From positions 1 through 64,000 of the forward strand of contig WIXG01000006.1 of NCBI GenBank assembly GCA_009869945.1: 64,000 nt of DNA, written 5' to 3'. Source of the DNA: Mesaphorura yosii. Lineage: Eukaryota > Arthropoda > Collembola > Poduromorpha > Tullbergiidae. The translations under genes were made by a program, and so were the position numbers. Position 1 is the first letter of the stretch; the number at the start of each line of letters is the position of its first letter. Shown one piece after another: positions 22,253-35,404 of the stretch. The notes beneath the pieces were generated by a model that searched no databases, was not told the DNA's origin, and saw only the letters and a program-made list of their open reading frames with translations.

Positions 22253-25200
22253 ACACTAACTTAAGAAAAAACTAATTTAGAGGATCAGCTTTGATTGATT
22301 TAAGATGAGAAATCAGTTAAAAAGGTAGAACTGTTGAATAAAATGTAATTCCAAGTTCCATGAGGTGGCTTCAAGACGACTGGACCGGTCAAGGGCCCTT
22401 CACTCTGTGGCACACGCTAAGAACTGCCGAAAGTCGAACTCTGGAGACAACCGACTTGGCTCTTGTGTTGTATCAAGTTTTTTTATCACGTTTGGTACAA
22501 TTATGCATATACATGTACAGACATTGCACACCAACGCAACGGAAGAGACTCCATTTTCCTACTCATACAGGCGAGAGAAATCGATTTCAACAATAACTTG
22601 TGATAGAAACGGAAATTATATGAAAGATATGGTGGTTAATCACAGTAATGATAGGCAGATTTAAATTTTTTTCCCAATACACAGCATATATTTGCAAGAA
22701 TGTGAAGTATCTTTAAAGAACTAGCAGCATAATTACATGAACGTAACACTTGATTTCCCATTAAGTTTAGCTCAAGTTGTCCAAGGGACACTCGAATTGG
22801 AATTCGCAATCACAAATCCTTCAATCCTACATCCCCTAAATGTTAACCTGATTACTCGATTGAAGCATTGCATGGAAATCAAGCATTGGTAACAAAGAGT
22901 ACGAAGGCCTCCTGCAGGTTCCAACCACGCGCATACAACCCGAATGCATTTCATTCGCCATAACCAAAATGCTGAAGGAAAGCGGAACAAATTCATCCGG
23001 TCTGGTGTGCCATGCTGCGGCTTGAATGCAAGTGAGACCGAATTCGGTAGAATAGTAGGAGTTCACGAGCACGGAATGCAGAGCAGTAAGCGGTGACAAA
23101 GCCGGGTTCCCGAATTCCCAACACTAACGCTGTTGCTGTCGTTGTAGTACAAACCTTCTACATGCTTCGCAACAGCGAGTCTACTCGTCTCACTTCATTC
23201 ATGTCACTGCTTTGTCCATTTGCTCTTGGAGTAGGAATGTGAAATGTTGGAGATCATTGAAACTACCATCCACGGACGAATAAAATTATGGGTACAGATA
23301 ATTTGGCTCAATTGCCGTGCCATGAGAAAATACACACAATTGTTCATAGAATATTGAGTTAAATTTTGGCAGTGCAAGTAATTCAAATTCGGTTAAATTC
23401 CAGCTATACTTCATATCGAGGGATTGGCTTTGTGGTTCAAGAACCCGGCGCTGCAGCTCGAGCTTGTGCAGTACAGCGAGCGAAAGCGATAAAGGCTTGC
23501 CAAATCCACGTTGTGATTGTGACAGTACGAGGTAGGCAGGCAGACGAGCGAGTTACGAGATCGAGCTTCAGCGAGCAAATACGTCCATGGTAGTGAAAAG
23601 GCAGGCGAGGAGTGTACTCTGTGCTATATTATGAATTTGGGATGGGAATGGATATTTTTGTTGTGTAAAAATGATCTCATCTCTTCTCAATTCAAAAACA
23701 CTACAACTCTTTCGCATCTGCATCTCTCTTCTTCTATTATACAACATCTACTTTGCATTTACCACTTTACGGCCACGTACCGTGCAGCAGTATTGATAAT
23801 AGCATCCCATTAATTTAATTACAATTTTCTGGTAGGCTGTGTTTCTCTTTTTCGTCTACCAAATCGCCATAAAACTAATTAACACCAGCTCCGTGGCAGT
23901 AGTACGAAGTCGTACCGAAGGTGTAAAATACTTCCTGCACGGTTCACCGACATACTTTTCCTGGATTGTCATTGTTCAAAGAGTCGCATTGTTTGCATTG
24001 TTGTTTTCTTGAGGGCCAAGAAAAACTCGAAGCAAGTCAGCGAGTGAATGAATGAGTGTTTCTTTAAATCACGAGTCAAACATTTCGCAACTAGTTCACT
24101 AGGGTTTAAATAATCTGCCACAGATAAGATTATAGTCAAATAGTCATTTTGCAATTCTTGATTAAGTGCACGAAACTGCCTGAGTCATAATAATTATGAA
24201 CAATCTGAAACTTTACCTTTACCTCTGCCGAGAACTTGGCATCGCTAAAAAGTGACATCAGTGTAAGAAAAACCGGGATTATTCTCGTCGCATCCCACTC
24301 AGCTTTAACGCAACGAATCTTTGTCCATTGCCTAAGGTAAGCTCAACCGATGGCGACCTAATTAATTACCCTGTTGGAATAATTAAAACTCAAGCCAAGT
24401 CAAGTCATACTTTGTCGCTTTATTCCAGATCTTCGTACACCGTCAAACCGTTGAGATAAAGCAGAGTAGCTAATACCGAAAGAAGATCCAGATTTTAATC
24501 AATCCTACGTCCTGCCTATTCAGATCAACGTCAAATCATGGGTAAGTTTCATTACTCAATTGCCCTCAATTAGAGAGACCAGGTATACGGCTGTACGAGC
24601 CTACATTTGGCAACTTTGCTTATCGTTCCTACTTAAGACTTATGTGACCAATTTTACAGTCTTCATTCATTCATTTGCAACAGTCAAAATGCACGCCCGA
24701 CAAGAGACTATTCCATGCAAAGGCATGTCTATGCCGATAGCAGCAACGGCAACATTGGCAAATGGTATTCTCTCTGGTTTGCGACATACTTAATACTGAA
24801 AAGTCAACCGATTTGCACGTGACACATTGAATGTAGACATGATAATAATACTGCAGTTCTAGAACTGTTCTTTTAACGCGCATAAATTGCACCGTCAGCT
24901 TATGTACCTGGTTAAGAATGAGATAATAAACCTACATATGACATGACGTTTGGTCATGTTCCTACATTTGTGTTTGATAACTGATACACGGGGTTAATAT
25001 GATGGAATACGGAATCACTGCTTCTTCCTAGTGCCTTTGCTTGCTTGTTGAGAAGTTCATGAAATCAAAGTAGTTCGTTGATGAAGACTTTAAGAAAGAT
25101 GACCTAAATATCCATCCGCTAATCTGCATGAAACATTTAAGCATGGTTTACGTCAAGCTGCCTAATCTAGAACCTCTGCCTTTTCTGCCGCAGATCGTCC

Positions 25201-28200
25201 GTCAGTAAAATGGCTGACATTTGGTATTCAATGAAAATAGTGCAATGGCATGGTAATACTTCGGCATTCTTCATATTTTTTTGACCTGGCAAATTATTCT
25301 GGCAAGATTGTATGAGCTGATACTCACTTCTGAACATGGCTACCTTAGTTTTGGATACTTGCTTATCACTGAGGAATTTCAATTTCGCTCTCCCATAGAA
25401 TGTCATTTGGATAATCCTAATTCTCAAGTTGTCCATTTGTCATTTTCACAGCATTTCTGCAGTCGCCGCTCATCTCATCCATTTCTTCTATCCTGCATTT
25501 TACCTGCACTCGAGTTCTATTATTGTGCTTATATGTGGTGTGAGGCTTATCCTCGTCAAGGTGATCTTGTGTACGTGTAATAATATGGTAGAAACCAACA
25601 CTCGTGTTAGGTGCACATGTCTCACAAGCCGTCGTGTTAAAACTCTCCCCTCGCTAATCATTGTTGATTCCATTTGGCAAAACAAGACAATTAATAGTCG
25701 AGCGGCCAGTTGCTTTTAATGATCCGAGCTGTTGGATAACAAAACAACTTCAATGCAGACTGCAGCTAGCTGGTGAATGTGGCTAAAGTGATGTGTTTTG
25801 TTTTTGTTGGGCAGGCGGCCGAAATGCATCCACAAAAAGTGTGAGAATGCAATAAATTTTATGACGAGGTGGACGAGGTCAGTCTGTAAAGAGAAACTGG
25901 CGAGTGAGTCATCACATCACCCATCGTGTAGTGCGCATTGTATGATTTGATTGCTATCAATTATCATGAGCTTTTTTATTTTATAGCAGCAATTCTTTAA
26001 TGCCCACGTTTTTGTTAACATAAGCATCACAAAGTGTACTAAATGAAATGCAAAGGTTCAACATTAGAAATCACATTTGCCTTGATTTCAAAATTAAATA
26101 AACTTTATAGATTATTATAATTTCATGCGAGGATTGCCTTTCATTTAATGATGTGAGTCTGTGGGCAACTTTGAGCGCTAGATTTTAGTTGGAAAACTGT
26201 CTGAATGAGGATGAGGATGCGATCATCGTTTTTATTGGCACAAATATTGCATAACACAAACGAGCATTAGCAATAGCGTGAGTATATGTGAAGTAAGAGA
26301 CCTGTCATGCCATGCCACATGCTATGTAGACCGTGTGCATTTGTAAATCGCCAAAATCAAACAGCTTTTGAACCAGCAGCTGCTCCTGCTCTTCAGTTGC
26401 ATAAAATATATGACTCCTGTTCCGGTTCTCATAAGAAAAATATAATCCATAAATTCGCATTCCTGTACATGCAATTATTTGAATACCGGAGTTATTTCCT
26501 ATCCTCTTGACGCAGATTGCTGTGTTTGGTAATTGGCAACTTTGCACAATGCCAGCAATCAGCAAAACATAGTTTAGCATTAAATATAGTCACGTTGACA
26601 AATGTGAACCAGGATGTGCTGAAACCTCGAACGTGTCAATACCCATTGTCTTGTTACTTGGTCATTGATTCTGCGTAGAGAGAGTTCCGATTGAGTCACA
26701 GTAAATCACAGCGGAAAAGAAGACAGAAATAAATTTGGAGATGGAGGTGTGCTCGGAGTACGATTCGTGAAGACACGACGAACATTGCGACGCATCATGA
26801 TCATCCATTCAATTCTTTATGTGCGAACATGCAATTTTAAAACGGCTGAATTATTTTGTAGAAACAAGCCTTTTTCCTCAGTCGTAAACTCTTAAGTGTT
26901 GGACGGTTTAAGGCTTAAGGTTGGAAGTAAGTACAGTTCAACAAGCTCTAAAACTCCTTGATGTGATTTCATCCGGGAATTCTGTTTCTCAAAGACAATC
27001 GGCAGTTAAAAGAAGAATTTGCAAATTAAAAACAAGTACTGGCGAGAAGAGGTGATGAAAAGTCTTTTGTGTTCGTTTTTCGCCGTGCTGATTTATGAAC
27101 CAAGCAAAAATTGCTTCTTGTGTTCCCGTGGACCGAAGTTGCACGTGCTGTTTCATAGCCAGAGTCGACTGTTTTTCATGTTGCATTATTTAGCCGAAAT
27201 TATTGGCAATAAATCATCACAGATACGCGCGTCAGCAAAGCGACGTCAGAGACAAAGGAGTCCACAAAATATGAAGCATACGAACCGTATTGAGAAAATT
27301 GAATTGCGCGTTCCGAGTCCACAATAAATTTTGCCTTCACCTTTCTATGGAAAAGAGATCGTTGCGACTGGCTCTTCATCATCTCTTAAAGACGGCAGAG
27401 TGAAGGATTAAAAGTACTTTCAAGATGTCTGATTCTATTTTCGGAGAGATCTGTCCCATTCACACTCGCGTATTTAAAATTTTATTACTCTAATTTTCTC
27501 TTGAAAAAAACTCATCTGCGCTGAGCTCTTGTCCTCGTTCTATCCCCTGTAATTACCCCTTTGATATTGGTTTGCGTGAGGAAGATTTCTTCGCATTCGT
27601 GTCCGTGTCCACGAACATGACAAGGGAATTAAAAATTCAGGTTTATTACCCGATATCACACATGTGAGCATCCAACAAAGGCCGGAGTACATGAGAAAGG
27701 AGGAAGCGAATACGACGAGAGGTTTTTCTATTAGCACAAGGAAGAAAAGAGATTCAAACTTTCATGTCCCGATTACCCCCGAAATGGCGGTGTGTAAAAT
27801 CCAAAACGATCATGTTACTGTGAATTGCTAACGTACATCAGGCAATATGGCACTGAAGTTTGATAGTGAAATTAGCCGAGCTCGACCTTTACCTGCGTTG
27901 CATGTCGGTACCGATGAACCCTATGTCTCATTTTTACTTGTTATTGGGAAACCAGCACTATATTTGTACCCAACGCTTTGTTGTTTTCGTCAAGAGGAAG
28001 CGGTCCATTAGGAGTTCCTACAAACACTTACAGGCCGGAATTTTTAACATCGACCATTAAATTTCGCCATGTTGCTGTTTGCGTGCTGGGCTTTCTGAAA
28101 CCATAAAACAAGAAATGAAATGATCCATCACGCTGAGAAGCGCTGCATGAAAACTGACAAATTTTACACCTTCATAAACAGAAATCCAATTATAATTCAA

Positions 28201-31200
28201 ATGCAACAAATGAGAAACTCTCATAACCGTAATTCGCAAATTTCCACTCGACTGGTTCTTTGTGTATGCTCATTTTAATTAGCATATTTCTGAGATTTGG
28301 CATGAACATCCCACCGACTCATAAGAGTTTATGACAAATTACATTCTGCGATTCGTTCGTCCCTCTCTACTGTGTACCCGAAAGATATAAATATTTAGAT
28401 TGGATTTTTGCAAGTTTTCCGTCTCCTATCTCCAATTGCAAATGGAATTACACGCTTCGATTATTTCTTTTACGGCAAACATTCAATAAATCCATGAGGA
28501 ATCCGTTTTGTGAGAAACCTCTGATGTGAGGTTCCCTACTAAAGTTAATGTTACGTGAAGTATCGTTGTATCTATCATGCATTATGAAACTAGCTATCAT
28601 ACAATTTGACATTGATACCCAACTTCATCACTTCATGAGAAAATAAGAAACCAAAAAACTCCGTGAAATGACATGTTCTGATTCTTCTCCTTTTACTCAA
28701 ACATCACATAGCAGCTTGTATTAAACTTCTCCAATTTCTGTCATTTCTGAGTGCCTTTTTGCAAATGCGATGTATAATTCAAGTGAGAGGCAGGTTGTGG
28801 CAAGTTCTCTTTCGTTCAGTTGAGTTGGCGCAGCAGACAGGATGTGCGCCATAAAGTAAATTGCTACTTACAGACACACGTATGTTTATGAAGTCATTAA
28901 ATATATGTCAACTGACTTGAGAGAACGATGACTTAAATGATGGCCATGAACGATAATTTGGACTTCAGGCTGGCTACAATTGCTGCAACAAGCTAAGATT
29001 TAGAAAATACAAAGGTCTAATTCTTGTATTTATTTATTAAGATCGACTGTATTTAGTAATCGGCCCAATTCAAATTCGATAATTTTGATGAACTTAAAGC
29101 ATACACTTGATGATTACACTCCAAAGTACGTATAGGAATGAATCTGCACTTTAACTGTAGAAAGAGCGAGCGTTCGCAAGGACACAATTATGCTTCTGGA
29201 ATCTATACAGTCATGATAGCGAGCTTGTTTTCATTTAGATACAGCATATAACAAGGTTGACCTCAATTATTTCTTCTGACAGACAGCAAATATTTTGACA
29301 ACATGGCTTTATCTTGCAGCTTCAATTTATCAAAACTCCGCTTGACTTCTGGAATGTGAACATCCCCATTTATGAAAAACTCTTGATTCGTACACATTAT
29401 TTCTTATAACGATGCTTGAGCGTATGAAGGCACGGTCGCGTCCGCGAGTGAACGGGGTTGAGAACTGAATTACAAGTAGTGTCGTGCACGTGAATTGAAT
29501 ATGGTTTGGTGCAATTTTTTGTCCTAATTTGATGTTCGATATTCTCAGTTTCCGAAGATACAAGATACATACTATCCTTGCTTTCTAGCATGCCGGCACA
29601 CAGATTGTCAATTCGGATGCACGTACGATGTGAGAATTGGGGATTCACTGAACCCGATTTCTATTTGCACATGCAACTGAAACAAAGTCACTGAATTTCT
29701 TAAAAAATGCGAAATTGTACCTGTTTTCAATTGTATATAGGGAATGGGACTTATTACCTTCGTTCTCATGAGCGTACGTGCCTGAGACACGTAACCCAAA
29801 ATTATATTAATTTCTCGTTACATTTACTAGCTCAAGTTCAATTTCATGTGAGAACAATTTCAGGAACTTAATTGAAATACATTAAATTAACAAAAAACTG
29901 AAAAAATGCATCGATGTCGGACAGGTGCAATGGGAAATGCGGTGGAAGTGTGGAAGTCAATGACGGATGACTTTTACTAATGGGTTTCCCATCCAATACT
30001 TTTTCGCTGCCCGTTCTTCGCACGACTTTTGCTGCGACGGAAGACCGAAGACTTTTAGACTCTGTATCATTTCATATTGGCAAGTATGTGACCATACAAA
30101 GTGGCAAGTCATTACTGCCCTCACCTGCTCAGAAACTTTGGAGTTGGAAGCCAAGTCGACGCATTACACGAGTTTAATCACGTACATTCTAGACTCACTG
30201 AACTATTAATTCTCAAATTATGGCATTCCGCCCTGCAAGGACAGTTGACATTCCAGAGTCCAATGAGAGTCTTTACATGCTCATACTTGAGGCTGGGTGC
30301 AAAAGCGCCGCTCCCTTTGAACGTGCAACCTGACAATCTGTAATCAGCACCATTAGCGTAGTCCTTTGCCATGGCCGTAATTGTCCATTTATATTCGAAT
30401 CCTGTTCACAGAATTCGTGCTCTGTATGGATTCGAATACCGTGACTTCACGCGATCCTCATCTTACCAAATATAAAATACGTACGTTCTCGCAAAGAAAT
30501 CGCACCGCGAATCTTAAACTCATAAACTTTTGATCTTTGTTCCATTTGGTGCATGTCTTCAAGAATATTTTTTGCTTTATTTGACGTACTTTGCTTGTTC
30601 CTTCATTCGGTAATTTCCGCGAAGATAAATCTATCGTGCCTCATAATTGTATTCGTTTCATCTTTTCGCCGTAAATTTTGATGCTACTAAATCAGCAAAT
30701 TGTCATGAACTTGGTCCAACTTCGCCGTTTCTTGGTCGATGAGATCCTAAACGTGAAGTATGAAGAAATAAAATATGAGTCAATTATGGGCAAGCAATAA
30801 ATTTAATGGACGAATACGCTTCGAACTTTGAGGATTTGCTGCACTTTGAAAGTGTAAATGTTTTGCGTGCAATTTTATTAAAAGAGATTTTGTGGTTTTC
30901 ATTTTGAGTTGCCCTGCTCTGATTTCAAGACTCTCTGAAACTTGACCGTAGTTTTGTGTTTTCGCTTTGGTCGTGGTTGCCGGTTGCTCGTGCCTCTGAC
31001 TACTTGCTTATGCAGCAGCATTGAGCATTGAGCGGTTAGCATTGTTGCCTGATGGAAATGGCAATTGGCAATACGCATTCGCCATTCACGTCTTCGGTGC
31101 TCAGTGTACGTAAGAAGGTACCTAATTCTCTGTTTATGGTCTACTTCGGTTTCTTCTCCGTCTCCGCACGCAAATTGGCTGATGATCTTGCCGTTTGTTA

Positions 31201-34200
31201 AAATGAATGAATGAGTGCAACAATGCAACGCTGTACAAATGCACAATATGAATTAGATGCGTATTCTTGTGCTCTCCAAATGAAGATGGATGCGTGTCTT
31301 GGATACCTGTGCCGTGTGTCTGCAGCCGCTCTGTACCGTGATTTACACAGATACAGATGCAAAGATAATACACGCACGCACATATTGCAAATTGCAATTT
31401 GTATTTTTACCATTTTGTTCAACCAGAAATCACACTAGAAGGGGAGCTGCCAAGCAAATAAATACGGATGAGTTCGTGCAAATCTAATCACAGTCTCAGA
31501 ACTGACTTCTCTGAATTTAGCGTGCATTGTTGTTCGAAGCCTAAATTAACATCTAGCCGATCCGTTTCATGTAAACTTGAGAATTCCAACATTTAGCGAT
31601 TTTCACAGTGCTTTCGCGTGTGTGCCTGTCGGTTGACAGACCTTGTTTTTTGCATTGTTCATTATTCAATTAAAGTTGATTAAATAAAGTTTGGGTTCAG
31701 ACAGGAAAACAAAGACAGAAAAAAGGAATTGTCAAGGTTAAGAGCGCATGGCCCCGGCCTTCATATCATCTTGTTGCAACTTCTTTTTTGTGTGATGACA
31801 ACTTGACGTATTGTCGTGTGCCGTCTCAGTGCTTTAATTTTCCTTTTTAAATTGTAAAGATAAACAGTTCTTGAGATCCAAAATGTTCACCGCCGACCAC
31901 ATAAAGTTTTACTTCTTTGTTGCCATGATGCTCGTAATGATAAAGTACACAATCACTTACTTTGTCTCCCTGCTCGTTTGTTGTGACTGCAACCAATGCG
32001 TTCATTGCATGGTCCAGAATGCGATGGCAGAGGCCAAATATCATTAGCGAGGAACTCTGCACATGGAAGCTATAATGACAAATGGACATGGCATGCGTTT
32101 AATGAGAGACATTTGGACATACATCGTGTTTAATCGTGAAGTGGAATCCGAATGGTTTGTGATTGTTGTGAACTGAGTGGACGGACACAGTCATGTAATT
32201 CCGCGGCAGTGCACACCCCAGGGGCGGCCGACCAGATGATAACATAACAGTAGAATGACGTAACCCCTTTAATTTTTTGTATCTTGTACATATTGTGATT
32301 ATGGGAACTTGTAGAGTTAGAAATATCTGGATGCAGGTATGGAATGTAATAATAATGGTGCTTGTAGCTAATGAATCTAATCGTAATCATAATTACGTTG
32401 CATAGACTCATTCTTGTGGCTGCGCGAAAGATTCTGAATATTGGCCGGCATGAGCGCAAAAAATGTACGCCGTATCAAAGCCGTGCTATGCTGCGTACTA
32501 CACATAATTTATTTACAATGTTTTGGCGATTTGAATTGCCTATCGCATGGGAAAACGCTTGCGACAAGAAGAAACGTTACTCGATTGTAGGGTAGAATAT
32601 TAACAGCTTCAATTTTCATCGTGCAGATACCTTTCAGTGGTTTACATGCTGCAATTGTTCTCGTATGGTGAGACAGGTGTTGGTGGTATTTTCTAGATTT
32701 AGATTTGCTTTTAATCTCATTAGAGCTGTACCTCACACCTTTGTCAGCTGTGAGTCGTAGTCTAGTGCGCTATGGCGACTGATACACATTGAGCACCTAA
32801 AAGTACATGAAATACTCGTCACGTCACGTTGCCGAAGCTGGAAGTGATGGTGGCTGGCATTGTAAATTTCTTGTACAGAATACAAATAAGTAGTTAGCGT
32901 AGTTTCACACTTTTATTATTAAAAGTGAAATGTGATACACTCGTTTAGTTTTGCATATAGTCTGAGCCTGTGTTAAGTTACTATAATCCTACGCTATTAT
33001 GCGCATATTCATTCATATCATGTGTTTTGATCTAGATTCGCACAGTGATTGTGATTCAGCATTAATGAACTAACGACGAGGGACACGAGTTCAGTACGCA
33101 CTCGCGTTCGGGTTTAATTTTATTGTTACTTAAATACGAAAGCACGAATTTATGATTCTGAGTAAACACGCGGACGATTTGCGCTTGAGATTAAGAGCAT
33201 GGACGGTTTAGCATGTGCGGGTGTGAGTGAAATAACTGGCCGACGTGTGCAGTTTGGAGGAAGAGATACTTTTTGGCCATTGGACGCATTTTTAATTGTG
33301 AGTATAAGTGAATGAGCTGAGGGAGAAAATAACAAAAGCACGAACAAGGCAGCATTGCAACAATAACAACGTCACGTCAGACTTATTTCGTGAACTCTCT
33401 CCGTCATCCCCCAAATTGTTTACGGCTTCTTGCGGTCTGGTCTCGCGCCTCACGCTTCGAAAGTGACATTTCTACCTGCATTCTTGTGAGAAACAGAAGT
33501 CCATTGGGAAGTGTTTCATCACAATTTTTGCGAACCGTGCGTCGCTTTTGGGAATACAAACTAATTAAACTTACTCAATCGGAAAACAGCGAATAATCTA
33601 ACATAGCTGAGAACCTTGAAAAGACTTCCATTCTCAAATTTTATTGAGATATTTTCACACTCTGTGACTCAGTGCGATTATACCCTCAAACGCTAAGTTT
33701 TATTCTTGACAAGGTGCCGAAGATACCTGCTCGTATTTAAGCTGTTTAATTTAATATTTGGTTGACTCTGACTCACTTTTGTTTACTCTGCGCCGACACT
33801 TGGTTGAGCAAATCGTCATTAATCTTAATTGCTAATCAAACAACCTGCAAGAAACGAGGAAAATTCGTCCCTCGTCACACGCGTCGTAAAGTTAAGCGAT
33901 GTGCACGAAAGTTATATTGCAAAGACCGCGTGTGTAGAAGTGCTGTGAAAATAATCATAAAACTTAACTCGCCGATCTTGGCCTTGAATTCTTGGGACAG
34001 AAACGACTAACGAAATCCAACCGCCTGCCTCTTTTGCCATTTGCATGATTTACGAATTAACTTATTGGGCAACTCTTCAGTTTCTGACTGACACTTGAGC
34101 GAAGTTCAGTTAAGGATAATATTTACGAGTTTCTGTGTCCAGGCCGTCAAACGAAGTCAAAATCTTATTGTGCTTCTGGATTTTCACCGAAAAAATAAGT

Positions 34201-35404
34201 TCTGGTTGAGCAGATGTGAGTAGTTCTTATGTCATTTTGAACGTCAGCAATCAGCGTCAGCTGTTGTGCGAGAATGCGAGGAGTGAAGCGACTATAATTT
34301 ATTGGCGTTTTGATGAGTTTCAAATCGTGAAGTTTCATCAGACACATTCCCAGTGCGAAGCTAAATTAACGACTCAAGGGTTTCGGATGCAATAATGACA
34401 ATGTTTGCATAATAGAGGCCCTCTTATGCCAAATTTGGAAAGAACTTAATTACAATGCAACGATTTGAATTGGTTTGTGTTTTTATCAATTAATCCAAGC
34501 CTAAGAATTGTGTGGACAAACAATTTCAAAAAGTAAATATTGGGATATCAATTTAGACTGGTTTGACTTTTGTGTCTGGCGTCTTAATCTCCACACACGG
34601 TCACAGCCAAAACCAACGAAGACTTAGTCACGACCATCCTGTCTCTTCTGCAGATTCAACTGCTTGCATCCAAAACTAAGATCTGTCGTGCCCCTGCTCC
34701 ACAAACTGAATATTAACACTACACCAAGTAGACACATCTCAAGAACGAAGAAGATTCTGAAATTTTAACTCCTTTTCAAGAGCAAAAACAAAAACAGAGA
34801 CCGCTGTGGCTCATCCGAGATGATAAAGAGCGGAGCAAGAGTATTTTTGGTCATCTCCAAAAATAGAATTTTTTGTTTAAACATTCATCACAGTACACTA
34901 TTGCTTGGTGTGGTGTGGTATGGCGTAATTATGGCATAATGGAATGCTGTCTGTTTACAACGTCGTAAGATACGATCAGCAGACACAATCACTTCTGTTT
35001 ATGTTCCATGTTCTTAATGCATTTGTTGATGTGCGTATTACATAACTTCGTGCACGTACATATCCGAGAAGAAAACGCCGGTGATACACAATTTCCACTC
35101 ATCTCGCTGCCATTACACCAAGCATCGTAAGGAATTAAAACCGACTTGTGACAAATTAAGTGCAAATACTAAACTCGGCACCAAGTCCTTAATGTGACTG
35201 ATTAATGTCACTTACCGGTATACAGCAGATGTGAATTTGGATCTGAGACAGTAATGATAATGATGATTAGAAGATGGTATGAGACATGATTGGCAGATAA
35301 GCGCAATGTTTAATTTACTGTTGAAATCTTGCCAAGACACAAACAAACCAGACTACGTAAAACATTTCCGTATTGAGGCAGTTCGCTGCAATTAAGCACT
35401 GAAA
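22253..35404. other. 13-kb gene-poor stretch
   Basis: I find no supported gene. Open frames are all short (under about 115 codons), lack domains, and often overlap on both strands. The composition is ordinary AT-rich non-coding DNA with no long tandem repeat and no recognisable transposon. Untranslated exons and regulatory elements of the flanking genes (giant secreted protein to the left, abLIM to the right) may lie here but cannot be placed. Confidence 0.45.
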
